DNA of 64,000 bases, taken from assembly GCA_001600455.1 (NCBI GenBank), contig BCKC01000003.1, forward strand, positions 930,001 to 994,000, given 5' to 3'. This DNA comes from Endocalyx cinctus. Lineage: Eukaryota > Ascomycota > Sordariomycetes > Amphisphaeriales > Apiosporaceae. Position 1 is the stretch's first letter; each line of letters starts with the position of its first letter. Under the pieces are notes generated by a model. That model was not told the origin of the DNA, ran no database searches, and saw nothing but the letters and a program-made list of their open reading frames with translations. The position numbers were made by a program, and so were the translations under genes. Shown piece after piece: positions 22,733-34,540 of the stretch.

Positions 22733-24467
22733 ATGACGGAATTATCATCGAAGAGACGAAAAGTGAGCGAGATAGCTAACGAGGAGGTGGGATCATTAGA
22801 TACAAGCGTCGATCCAACGCCGTCTTCTCTTACGATACCAATTAGTCCCCCTCGAAAGAAGAGGGTCCAGAAGCCCCAAGATCGCCAGCTAATTGCTTCG
22901 CCTTTTCGTTTGACCACGATCAGGGACCTACAGCCCGAGGCTAACGTTGGCGCTATCTCACTTCATGATATTCTCGGTGATCCACTCATTTCAGAATGCT
23001 GGGAGTTTAACTTTTTGCACGACCTGGATTTTTTGATGAGCCATTTCGACGAAGACACGAGATCCCTAGTCAAAGTCCACGTAGTTCATGGTTTCTGGAA
23101 GAAGGAGGATGGAAACAAGTTGTTTTTACAGGTAAAGACGTTTTGCCGAGTAACACAACTTATCCTGCCTAAGGACCTTCTTTGTTAACACACTGACAGG
23201 AGCAACTCTCGAGGTTCAATAATGTTACACTCCACGCTGCCCACATGTCTGAGATGTTTGGCACACATCATTCAAAGATGATGATACTATTCAAGCATGA
23301 CGACACTGCTCATGTGATCATACATACGGCGAATATGATTGCTAAAGATTGGACCAATATGACCAACGGAGTTTGGCAGTCACCACCTCTTCCAAAGCTT
23401 CATACCGCGGAGGATTCTAAACAGTCAAAGGGCGAAATCGGGAGCGGATCAAGGTTCAAGCATGATCTTCTAAGCTATTTGAAGGCTTATAATACACGAA
23501 GAAGCGTCTGCGAGCCGTTAGTAGAACAATTAAAGAAATACGACTTCTCAGCCATTCGAGGCGCCCTTGTCGCTAGTGTGCCCGGCAAACATGCCATCGA
23601 CCAGAAAGACGATGCCACAAAGTGGGGTTGGGCCGGTGTCAGCCATGCTCTCGAGTCTGTGCCTGTTAAAGCTGGGAAATCGGAAATTGTCTCGCAGGTT
23701 TCCTCGATAGCCACTTTAGGTGGAACCGATTCTTGGTTGAAGGGCACCTTTTTCAACGCCCTTACCTCGTCATCATCGCCGAAGTCGAGTACTCAGAAAC
23801 TAGATTTCAGGGTCGTATTTCCCACCGCGGATGAAATCCGGAAATCTCTTGATGGATACAGTTCTGGCGCTTCTATCCACACTAAGATCCAATCGGCGGC
23901 CCAAGCTAAGCAACTACAGTATCTTAAACCTATATTTCACCATTGGGCCAACGATTCTGCCAATGGTATTTGTAAGTAGAAAAATGACCTGATAGGCAAG
24001 TTGTTGATAAGCTGACAGCAGCTGCGTGATTCCATGTAGTTCAGGATGGAGAACCCCATGAAGCCGGTCGTAAGCGAGCAGCACCCCATATCAAAACTTA
24101 TATAAGATACGGAGAGAACTCAATTGACTGGGCTCTCCTTACCTCGGCAAACTTGTCAAAACAAGCGTGGGGAGAAGCTCTCAACACCAAGACGCGAGAA
24201 TACAGGATCTGCTCTTGGGAAATAGGCGTCTTGGTATGGCCTGCTCTATTTGCCAGCGAGACTAACGGCGATGCGCACATGGTGGGCGTTTTTAAGAAGG
24301 ATACGCCCGTGACGAAGGACGGTCCCGAAGGGGATGGCCCATTAGTTGGTCTGCGTATCCCTTACAACCTTCCCTTACAAAAGTACGGGCCCGATGAGTC
24401 ACCTTGGGTTGCTACTGCGAGCTACGAAGAACGAGATTGGATGGGTCAGCGATGGGTAGGAGGTTAG
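22733..24467 (+). CDS. TDP1: Tyrosyl-DNA phosphodiesterase (TDP1), 532 aa
   Basis: Exons 22733-23131, 23200-23971 and 24040-24467, phases 0 and 1, stop TAG at 24465-24467. The first catalytic motif is THHSKMMILFK (H157, K159) with VIIHTANMI and DWTNMTNGVW; the second is HIKTYIRY (H407, K409) with LLTSANLSKQAWG (N428), both diagnostic of TDP1. The C-terminal motif NLPLQKYGPDESPWVA is also typical. Known role: it cleaves the phosphotyrosyl bond left by stalled topoisomerase I at DNA 3' ends, in the nucleus. The N-terminal 55 residues are Ser/Lys-rich with basic patches (SSKRRK, PRKKRVQK), consistent with a nuclear signal. It is divergent from the PDI gene and convergent with ACBP. An upstream in-frame TTG exists, but ATG 22733 is the natural start. 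Confidence 0.95.
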
Positions 24468-24843
24468 AAGGCGAGATCGAATAGCGGTCACTTGAAACAA
24501 GAGCCTGGACTCGTCAGGGAATCGGTGTCCATTTCAGACGATTTATGGCTATAAATTGATGGTATCTAGGAGCAGAGAGAACATCGACTGCTCTATGCTA
24601 TAGCTGTATGTCGGCATCTATTCGTTTCGGGAACCATCATCTTTATCTACCTTAGCTCCCACCTAATCAGACTAATAGAAAAATGAGAAATGAAGGGAGC
24701 GATCTCCAGCATGAACAAAACTCTCTATTAATGTGCCCAGGAGCAATAATATCCTGCCGTCCCGTTCGTTTCTTGCTTCGTTATTCATATCGACATATAG
24801 CGAGACGTCTCGAGAGGGAAGTTCAAAGGAAGTGAAAGAGGCT
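24468..24843. other. Convergent spacer between TDP1 and ACBP
   Basis: 376 bp shared 3' region. Nothing recognised. Confidence 0.5.
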
Positions 24844-25471
24844 TTATTTGCCGACGGTCTCGGCGACCTTGTTGGCATCGAATCCGAACTTCTCCTTCAG
24901 CTCCTCGACCTTCTTGACGTAGCGCTCCTGGGCCTGTTCGGGGGTAACGCCCTCGCCTACAAGCTTCTCCCAGGCTTGGTACTTGTATTTACCCTATTTT
25001 ATTCGAAATCTCTCAATAAGGCGTTCTCTTTTCCCTCTTGTTAAGTAGAGGGGGATTGAAGGATGGGAGGGTATAACAAGAAAGAAAAAGAAAGAAAGGA
25101 GTTTACCTTCATGTCAAACATGCCGGGCTTCTCGGCCTTGGAGAAATCTTCGCCGCGACCGACCTTGAAGAGAGCTATATGTTTCGTAACAAGACGTGAT
25201 TAGTACTTTCTCACTCATTTCTTCTCCAGCCAATGATCCTTGCTACAAGCTAACTACCCTGCTATCAGGCCTTTCCCCTGCTGGCTTGATATACGCCGTT
25301 GCTTTCCAGGACTAAAGCAAGCGAATAGGACATATTCTCAAAATAAAATTGTAGGTCTAGACGACTTAAATACATACCGTAAAGCTCGAGGAGGTCATCG
25401 TTACCGGGCTTGGAGGTAAGCTTCGTGGAGTCCGCCTGGGCCGTGACGAAAGCTGGGGTCTGATCAACCAT
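24844..25471 (-). CDS. ACB1: Acyl-CoA-binding protein, 103 aa
   Basis: Exons 25471-25378, 25174-25107 and 24993-24844; introns GTATGT...ATATAG and GTAAAC...AATAG, phases 1 and 0. The product has the full ACBP signature: DDLLELYALFKVGRGEDF, KPGMFDMKGKYKYQAWEKL and a C-terminal ERYVKKVEELKEKFG helix. It is a soluble four-helix protein that binds medium- and long-chain acyl-CoA esters and buffers and delivers them for lipid synthesis. It is slightly longer than yeast Acb1 (about 87 aa), with extra residues at both ends. Intron 1 is 203 nt, long for this window. The start is fixed by MVDQTPAFVTAQAD. One ambiguous base (25522) lies in a T-rich run of its leader or promoter. Confidence 0.95.
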
Positions 25472-27668
25472 TTTGACGGATTATTTAATTAATTACTTGT
25501 CGTAAAAAAGGATCTTTCTTTNTTTCTTTTTTTTTTTTCTTCAAAAAAGGTAAATGGAGTAGAAAAAAGAAGTTTATCCACACCAGTTATTGTAAAGAAA
25601 AAGACAAGTCTATTTTTGATTTATTGTTGGGAAAAAAAAACTACTGAGTTAGAATTGGCGGGGTTCAATGCTAAACGTCATTAGACCCGAGAGGGTCATG
25701 GGTCCCGCTGTCGAATCGACAGTGTCGATGAATCGTGTCATTCAGTACCTGCGCAGAGGCGGAAAAGCGCGGGGTAGTGTTCGTAGTCGCTACTTTGTTG
25801 AGCTTTATCCCCATCCTGCTCGGCTATTGGTTTAGGGCTGCTTACAAGGTTTACAATAGGGGTCTGCTTAGTAGCTAGCCAGCTAGCTTGCAGTACTGTA
25901 GGTAGTCTGGTAGTGTTCACAGGTGGTTGTCTCCAGTATAAGGTGTGACCTTGACCTTACATAGTACAGCATGTTTTATCATCCTCTATTCCTCAAGTTC
26001 CATAGAAAAGACAATTATCACATGTTATTCGGCTCGTACTCCGAAAATCACCCAGCCCACAATTTCATGCTGTACCGTACCAGCCAGCCAGCAAATTACA
26101 GTGATAAGGTTTATTATATGAGCAGTTCCAGAAATTGAATACCGACACATCGCTCTAAAAATGGAGCTTATTCCTTCGTCTCAAAGTATCTTAAAAACTA
26201 GCTAGTTTCTGACGATGCCGAAGTTATACATAGCTATATTATAATGACGATCGTTGTTTTCAGAGGAGTCGCTTACCCAAGTCGCGTCGCAATATTATGT
26301 TACCACGCCCAAGCTCCTGTCTGCGGATCGCTGGAGACGGATGATATGATAGCCGGCATATAGGGAAGTAAGCAAGTAAGTCGTTTTTTTTTTTTTTTTT
26401 TTGGTCATATTTGCCCACGTCCGAGCTACGTAAATACGAGGGAGAATAATTCCGTCGATATGTCCACAATTGGGGGATTTCACTTCGGAACCGAACCATT
26501 TCTTTCGGGGCCAACTTCACTGAAACTACTCCGTAAAGAGAACAGGATCCACGAAGTGGTCCCTCCCAGGATTAATAGGCACCCAAATAATACACCTAAG
26601 GCTTTTTTATACTCTGTATATACTATGTAATATCCATGGATAGGTAGTGAGTGTACTAAGTATAAATCAAGAAATACCATTAAATGCATATATAAATACT
26701 TTAAATCCATAACACGAATGAATACCTATCTCCTTTACACGTGTGGAAAGACTAATAATAACAGAACCAAAACGCAGCAAGCTTGCACCGCTGTAACCTG
26801 CAGGCAGCTGTTTAATACCTTAACAGCTAATTATAACTTGCTAGATCAAGTAGGGCAAAGGTGATACGACAGATAAAAAAATACTACATTACCAGACTAC
26901 GTGCCTATTACAGATTACAACGTTAAAGCTTAACCTTGTACAATACCCGCGCGGTAGCTTTGTCAGCTAATTGACCTATCCCATATAAAGTGCCCAGGTG
27001 GATACAGGAGTGAGCTATGGATGGATATTAGATAGAATTACTGATAACCTTCACCTTGATGGAGATCACTCTTGAAGATTATTAAATTGCAACCCGTATA
27101 CATCACAGTAATGTTAGATTTCTAAGCTTGACTAATAGATAATACCTAAAGCGACTAGCTAAAATGTATCTTGATTATACATCTTAAAAATTAAAATAAC
27201 GTCCAAAGATAACCACCTGGGTACCTAGTTACTAAGTCCTCGCTTATCTAATGTATCGAGGTGTAGATATCCTAAGTCCCCCCTATCTGGTAATACACCG
27301 GTACTGCAACTTTTCTACAGTATTGCCTAATTATTACAGGTAAAAAACATTGGCGTGATTCCTTTGCATGACTTGCCCTGTCCGGACCCTGTAATTAGGT
27401 GGCATTCAGCTACACTGGTCTGACTGGTGTAGTGCAAATTATCATCAATCATGGTTGCCTTGCATTAAGTACATATGTACCTATCCACTGTATTGTCCCG
27501 GTTGCTATGGTGTATATACATAAAACAGCTGTCTCACCTTATACCCTAAAATATAATTTGCATCACTCTTAGACTCCTAATCAAATATATGTAGCCTCTC
27601 GCCCGGACCTCCAAACCCTTTCTTTTTTATTATTATTTAAATCTTCTGTTCCAGATCTTTAGAATCTA
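25472..27668. other. 2.2 kb AT-rich intergenic block
   Basis: Divergent region upstream of ACBP and the AMID-like gene. It is AT-rich with short poly-A/T runs (for example 26384-26402) and many TA dinucleotides by eye. No intact ORF, tRNA or clear transposon structure is seen. One N at 25522. Confidence 0.5.
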
Positions 27669-29486
27669 ATGCCTTTCTCCTACGATCTCAATAACAATAC
27701 CACCAACGCACTCATTTTAGGTATAACTTTCATCGCCATCGCAAGTATCTCTAGACTTGCTACTACTTCCCTCACCCGAAATTCACCAATCAGTTCATCT
27801 CAAAAAGATCCCAACATGACGCAGACCGTTGTCGTAGTTGGCGGTGCCTTTGGAGGCATGGCCGTTGCTCATCGACTTCTCAAGTACACGAAGCCTCAGA
27901 TGAAGGATCTAAAGGTTATTCTCGTTTCCAAGGTAAGAACCATAAAAAACTGCAGAAATTACTTCTGTTACCCCCCGTTACCTAATTCAAGATTGAACGA
28001 CGGAGAAGGAGATGGGGACGTCCTGAATTACGTGAAGCAAATTTCCCCATTGGGATAATAACTTTACAGGGGACCGCGTTGCGGGACCTGACTTACCCGG
28101 ATGGAGCAAATCAACGGGGACTTTTTTTAACCTTGTGTCACGGATTCGTGTCTCCCTGTGCTATCTCCAGCTATCACCTATTCTATCGTCTTATCATATG
28201 TTTGTGAAACTGGTCAATGCACACAATATGACAGCTACATTAGTCATACAACTCGAATCTAGGGAAATCTGCATTGGAACTAGGAACAAAAGAGGGGATG
28301 AAAAAGAAAGAAGAAACAAAATAGTATGAAACATAACCTAGGCCACCCTTACTAATTGTTTGTCATCTCTCAGAACTCTCACTTTTACTGGAACTTAGCA
28401 TCGGTCCGTGCCATCATACCAGGTCTACTGAAGGAAGAGCAGTATGCGCTACCCATCAAGGAGGGATTCGCCAAGTACCCGGCGGACGCGTTCGAGTTCA
28501 TCGTCGGCGGAGCCGAGAGTATGGACCCTGATGCCAAGACGGTAACCGTGTCGACGTCCGAGGGTGAGAAGGTGGTGAGCTACGACTACCTCGTGCTCGC
28601 CACGGGCTCCCGCTGCCCCGACAAGACCGTGCCCTGGAAAGACCTAGGAACTCACGAGGAGACCATGGCGCTCCTGACCGATCTGCAGAAGAAGGTCGCC
28701 GACGCCAAGCACATCGTCGTGGCCGGCGCCGGCTCCACCGGTATAGAGGTCGCCGCCGAGCTCGGTTTCGAGTACGGCGCGACGGCCAAGCCCGACGCCA
28801 AGAAGGAGGTCGTGCTTCTGTCCGGCGACAAGGAGCTCATGAACGGCGACTCGCTCTCCTCCAGCGCCATGGCCGAGCTGAAGAAGTTGGGCGTCACCGT
28901 GAAGCCCTCGGCTCGCGTCGCCTCGACCAACCCGGCAGAAGGCGGGAAGACCGAGATCGTTCTCGCATCCGGCGAGAAGATCGTTACCGATCTCTACCTC
29001 CCCTCCATGGGCATGGTCCCTAACTCCGAATACGTTCCCGCTAAGCTCCTGACGGACAAGAAGTTTGTCGACGTCGACGATTTCTGGAAGGTCAAGGGCG
29101 CCGAGAACATCTGGGCCGTCGGTGATATCACCTGGAAGCCTCGTGGTGGTTTCGTCATAACGGATATGCAGGTGTGTTTATCTTTCTTCTTTTTCAATCC
29201 TACTTCAACTCACAATCAAAGAATGATGGTATATCTAACATGAAATTACTCAAAAACGAAATAGGCCGCTGGTGTTGCTAAGAACATAGACGCCCTCCTC
29301 AAAGGCAAGGCTCCCGCTCCCGTGAAGCTCCTGCCCTTCGACGCCGTGATGGTGGCGGCAGGTCGCAAGCGAGGTGTCGGCCGCATGGGTCCCGTCAAGG
29401 TCTTCTCCTACATGGTATACATGATCAAGGGCAAGACTTTGGGTGTCGATAAAACCAAGGCTTACGTCGAAGGTAGCCAGTGGTAA
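27669..29486 (+). CDS. FAD-dependent pyridine nucleotide-disulfide oxidoreductase, AMID/AIF-like, 427 aa
   Basis: Exons 27669-27932, 28374-29171 and 29265-29486, all phase 0, stop TAA at 29484-29486. A dinucleotide-binding motif TVVVVGGAFGGMAVAHRLL sits at about residues 51-69, and a second, NAD(P)H-binding one, HIVVAGAGSTGIEVAAELG, in the middle; YDYLVLATGSR and ENIWAVGDI (FAD contact near the C terminus) complete the fold. Fungal relatives are called AMID-like and may oxidise NADH or link to apoptosis-like death. Residues 1-49 hold a hydrophobic stretch (ALILGITFIAIASIS) that could anchor it to a membrane. If translation starts at ATG 27816 instead, this anchor is lost, so the start is uncertain. 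Intron 1 (441 nt) is unusually long for this window. Confidence 0.88.
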
Positions 29487-30179
29487 GAGTACACGACAAA
29501 ACAAAAGACTCGAGTTTATTCCTATTCGTTATGGTTTGGTTGTTCGCTACCTGAATTGCCTGGGGAGTTTTCTTATTACAGATAAAGGCACCTACACAAA
29601 ACTTAATTTACCCCCCCCTCCTCATTCGAGATACCCTCCCCTTTTTTCCTTTTTAATTACCAAAAGTTGGTTTGCAACAATGGTATGTCTATGCTTCGAT
29701 ACATATAGAAAATAGATAATCATTTCACCCATTCTTGATCCATGCTTGTGTCCTAAGAAAATGCCGGTGTTCCTCTCATAATGTCTTCTGACATTATCCC
29801 GCATGCTGCTGGTTGCGAGACATGACGTGTACAATTTAGCTTCGTATCTGAGATTTCCTAAGAGTAAGTCAAGGAAAGCTACAAATGTTTAACCTCGCGA
29901 TGTATATGAATATATTTAGCGGCTCGCTGTCTTCTTTGGCAATATATGTAGGGATATGCTTAGGTAGTAGACATAAGACGAGTGCGTGGGTGGGATAAGT
30001 GCTTAGTAGTTATATAATATTGACAAACTACCTCTAACCTCTTCTCTCTTGAAAAACCCAAAACGCCAACAAGTCCTTCCTCTCGTACAATCAGTCAATA
30101 AATCGATCAGGCCGCTCTTTTAAAAGCTCAAATTAGAAGGGCCGCTTCGAAGCATCCTATCTTCAAGCTGAAATTTTAA
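29487..30179. other. Convergent spacer between AMID-like gene and END3
   Basis: 3' flanks of two genes; a C-rich run at about 29611-29620 and AT-rich sequence. No feature supported. Confidence 0.5.
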
Positions 30180-31600
30180 CTATCTCCCTGCCTTCTCATC
30201 ATCAATCTCCCTCCTCAACTGCTCAAGGATACCCATCCTAGACGCGAGGTGAGACTCCAAACCATCGATCTGCTCCTTCACCGTCTGCAAATCATCCGCG
30301 ACGCCCCTCAGACCGCCGCCGACCTTCGCCTTGCCGCCGCCCTCCTCGATTTCGCGCAGCTCCTTGCGCTTGTAATCGAGCAGCTGCTCGAGCTCGCGCT
30401 TGACGAGGGCGGGCGTGCTGTCGCGTTTTCCGCCCCGCTTCCGGTTCGCCTGCTCCTCGACTTTCTCCATCTTGGCCTCGAGCTCGGCCAGCTGCTTCTT
30501 GAGCCGGACCTCCTCCCACTCGGCGTCGGACTGGGCGCCGCTGAAGTCGGTCCCGGCCGCCTTGAACCCGCTGCGGCCGAGCCGCGTGAGGTACTGGTCC
30601 CCGAACTTGGCCTTGCGGCCCGTCGACGTCGTGTCGTCCGCTTTGGCCGCCCAGCGCGACGACGCGGGCGCGTTGCGCTTCGAGTCGAGCTGGTAGTCGA
30701 TCTGGTTGCGCTCGAACGAGGACCGCAGCGACGCCGGCACCGTGCGCGGGATCCGGTACCCTTCGTGGCGGTTGTTCAGGATGTGCAGGAAGGCCAGGCT
30801 GGCGTCCTTGTTGATCGTGGACGAGGCGGAGGGGTTGATCAGGTTCCATGCGGATCGGATGTCGGTGTCGGGCACGTCGAGGGATTCGTATAGGTCTTCG
30901 AGAGCGTTGACTAAGTTTGGGGGGAAAGAAAAGTTAGACTGTGAAGGAATTGAAGAGCGGGATGATGGTTGTGTAGCAGCTTGTTTTTGTCTTACACGAT
31001 ATTTCTCCTCTCATATCTCTGTTCTCTTGATATATCGACTCGTATTTGGCTTTGTCTTGGGGAGTCATATACCAATCAAACCCGTCTTTCAGCCCCGGCG
31101 TATCCGAGTCGTCGTCGACCTGCTCGAATTGTACTTGCTTGCCCGTCAACGCCCGGCTAGCCTGCACGAGATGTGCTTTCGATTCGGGGACGAGCCAGTC
31201 TGGTAGTACCGTAGGGACTTCGGCATATTCCTATTTTCACAGCAAGTTAGCCCGGCTACGTCTCAATTTCGGAAGGACTGTCGACAAAAGCAGCCAATAG
31301 AAGGTGCATAGTATATATGAATAATAGGTGAAGAAAAAGCATGATGTAATTAATTGTACTGACCCCATTGACTATGTCGAATATAATGCGCATAGCAACG
31401 CAGAACTCCTCGAAATCCAGATTGCCGTCATTGTCGACGTCGGCAACGTCCCATACCCGCTCGAGCTGATCGTCGCGCAACCCACTGTTCTTGAGCAAAG
31501 GCGCAGCCTGTTCGCCCGTCAAGAATTTGCCGCCATTGGTCCGCGTCGAGAAGATGTTCCAATATGTCTCGATTTCCTGGGCCTCGATGCGAGGTGCCAT
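30180..31600 (-). CDS. END3: Actin cytoskeleton-regulatory complex protein END3, 400 aa
   Basis: Exons 31600-31364, 31230-30996 and 30910-30180, phases 0 and 1. Residues 1-100 form an EH domain with an EF-hand loop [12 protein letters not shown] (54-65). The middle has the END3 block [20 protein letters not shown] and the [20 protein letters not shown] segment, which is strongly diagnostic. The C-terminal half is a basic and acidic coiled coil (about 260-400) used in yeast for binding Pan1 and Sla1. Known role: cortical actin patches and early endocytosis at the plasma membrane. Length is near that of filamentous fungal orthologs. Exon 3 is very GC-rich and therefore throws long meaningless frames on the opposite strand. 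Confidence 0.95.
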
Positions 31601-32937
31601 GTTTGGTCGGGGGATATGTATGCGTTGGTTTCGTTGATAGGAGGTACGTATGGGTCGCTAAATAGAGATGCCGGAGCCCTTTGGTAGCAATTTCGCGGTT
31701 GAGAAATAATAGCACGCTTTCCGTCGGGGTCTTCAAGCGTGCCGAGAGGACCTGATGTAATATTGTTATGGGAATTGAGCTCAAATTGATGGTAAGGCAT
31801 ATAGTATTTGAGTATGTCATATATGGTAAATCCGCCTTGTAAACAGTGATGGTACACATAAGTGGATCGACAAGGGTGTTGTCAAAGCTTGGGCCAAGAG
31901 CTGATGTAACCCACGGTGTTCACAGTGTTTATAGCAGTGTTTATAAGTAAATGCACAGTATATATACTACCTGTCTGCCTGTCTGCCTGTCAGCCTGTCT
32001 ATTCCCAATTTATCCACCAACCCCTTTACCAATTACCAATGTTGTCTTTTAATCATTTCTTACAGTATTGAACAAGAGGTCATCTTGAGCTTGTAGAAGG
32101 GCCTAAGACTCTTGATTTAAAGTTTGAAGAGAGAATAAGGTATTAATGGCAGGAATTCTTAAGGCATAATAGTAACCGTGTCCGACTGGATAGAAGGCCT
32201 TGAAAAACTTAGGCATATCCGTACTTCAGTATATGCCCTGTGATTTCAATGATCAACAAGATCTGTAATGCAAGACAGTTGCATTGGGTATTAATGACCA
32301 ATTAGAAAGTAGAGTCGTAACTGATTCGGTGTGGAGCTCCGACTGGGTCGACTGGATTGCGCGGATGCGTGACAACGCGGTCGTGCATTTCACCCACCCA
32401 GAGCCTTACGGTAATTGTAGGACATCCGTTATTTATTTAGGGGACTGTGAACCCCGACTTTCTCAGAAGAAAGATTCCTAAATAATTTTTCATCACCATC
32501 ACCATCACACTTTTCAAAATTCAAAACCCCTTACTTTCCTTAAATTTCATTTGTTCATATTCCCACCATTCAATTTTAACCTCAACTTGATCAAGGACGG
32601 AACACCTACAAAATCGCGAGCTTGCATCCATTAATTAAAAATGAAAAGCTTTGCGAACCTTCATCAAGGCTATCCTACCCTGCTCAAGGTATCTTTGAGG
32701 CTTCAACTCCTCTGGCAGTGCTGCTGACCTTGAGCATTCAAAAACCCAAGCTGAGTTGGAGACTCGAGGCCTTTCTGCGAGCTGCAACCTCACTCTCGAG
32801 TAAATTCTAAACTCACGCTTTAAATTTCATTACCCCCCCTCCCCCCATATTCAAAAACCTCTCTTTCATCGAAGAGAGGTCAGAAAAAAAAATAAAAAAC
32901 AGAAAAACCCCCAAAAAAATACAGAGGGAAAAAAGGG
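31601..32937. other. Divergent spacer between END3 and zinc-finger gene
   Basis: AT-rich. Contains a short tandem repeat of ctgcctgt-like units (31971-32000) and two copies of cagtgtttata (31929-31950). Poly-A stretches precede the zinc-finger gene. No gene recognised. Confidence 0.5.
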
Positions 32938-34540
32938 ATGCCGGGTGAAATGCCAAAAATGGATTGGACGAATAGTGCACTCATTGGGATCGTTCATGGG
33001 AACGTGATCGAGAGATTTTGCACAATGCGGCGCCGGTGTAGAAAGGAGCCACAATACATCGTGGCTATTCCATGGCCACGAAAGCCACCAGAACAATATT
33101 ATATGATCAATAACAACCTAAAAACCAAACCACGAGTGCGGATCGAAGCTATTCACACTTTGTATCACTTGAAAGGAGGAATTATACGGGTGAGATTAGT
33201 CGCAATGGCTCACACCTTTGGTTCGAGCGAACCTCAACTTAATCTATCATCAACTCATCTTCAGAACTATCCACTATCAGAGACAGATTTCTTTGATCTT
33301 ACATTGGAGTCACCACTTTATCCTCCATTCATCAATCAAGATCTGTCTTGGGGAAGCTCCTTCACAGAACTTCAAAGGCCGACAATGGAAAGCCTAAACC
33401 CACCTCAAGGACAACAGCAAATGCTATCCCAAACCTTTAAATCCGGCCAGAATGGGCGGAAAAGAGCGATAGATGCATCGACAGAGCCCCATATGCCAAC
33501 GAAGGGGCGCAAGGCTAAGAACCGCAAACATAATACGTTGTCCGAGAAACCAGTAGCAGTGGCACGATTACCAGATACTGATTCACCTCAATCCACCTCG
33601 ACGGGGGCAGAAGAAAATATTTTCGCGTGCCCATTTCTCAAGAAAGATCCAATTACATACAACGGGGCAAAATGGAAAGCTTGCATTACTCCGAAGAGTG
33701 AAATACATAGAGTAAAGTAAGCTTTTCTTCTTCACCCTCCCACCTTTTCTCTCTTCCCTTCTAGTGTAATATTGGTCATGCGACAACTGACAGCGAAAAA
33801 TTAGAGAACACATTTGTCGCAGCCACTCCTCGCAACTTCATCAGTGCCAACGCTGTCTTGTAGGGTTCAAAACCAGCAAGGAGCTTAAGCAGCACCATCG
33901 ATCTGAGCGTCAATGCCCCCTGAATACTCTTGACAATGATCATCACACGATCAACGAGTCTCAAATGTCTCAGATCAAAAGGAGACGTCAAAAAATAAGC
34001 CAGGAGAAGGAGTGGAGAAAAATATATAGAATTATCTTTGGACTCGAAGAGACCGACCCAACGCCCTCTCCGTGTAAGTACTAATTAACCCAATTATCAA
34101 ACCCCCTTTTCTACTTGTCAAAGAGAGGAATAGTTATCTAATAATGGATAATACCCGTACGAGAAGACCACGATCCCATCTATCTTTTTGAGCTTGAAAA
34201 CTTCTTGCGCGATATACAAGATGAGAACACGTGCACGAGTCAGCAAGACACGGTCATCAAGGCTTATCTCAATTTCATATCGACATTTAAAGAAATACGG
34301 GGAAGGATTGCACCCACTTCAGATATCCCTAAGCTCAAGCAAGGCTCTCTAGGATCTGAAACGGGTGTCTCTTGCACCGAAAACCTCGGCCTGGAGCGGC
34401 TCTCTGATACAGTCCTAGACGCTAATTCCGCAGTTGATCCATGTCTGCCACTTTCTCCGAGCCTCAACAATCTGGGGATTTTTGACTTTATGGGACAGTC
34501 GTTTGAGGTTGGCTTGGAGGATGCGATGGAAGGTAAATGA
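32938..34540 (+). CDS. C2H2-type zinc-finger domain protein, 384-473 aa
   Basis: Exons: first exon to 33716, then 33805-34073 and 34167-34540; phases 2 and 1 close in frame. The long form starts at ATG 32938 (473 aa). A shorter start at ATG 33205 (MAHTFGSSEPQ, 384 aa) looks more natural, because the first 89 residues of the long form have no family-like content. Across the first splice the protein reads FACPFLKKDP, then a Cys, then HRVKEHICRSH; 8 residues later comes CQRCLVGFKTSKELKQHHRS. These two Cys/His clusters match the paired zinc fingers of a large, uncharacterised fungal family. A basic KRRRQK patch and an IYRIIFG block follow. A nuclear or regulatory role is inferred. Coordinates cover the longer option. 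Confidence 0.75.

Noticed and set aside
15260..24467. Phospholipase D and TDP1 (both PLD superfamily) 5 kb apart as a functional cluster
   Set aside because: They share only the distant fold, act in different compartments, and are separated by an unrelated PDI gene.
30249..30893. Long plus-strand frames opposite END3
   Set aside because: They are by-products of the GC-rich END3 exon 3; the minus-strand reading matches END3 throughout.
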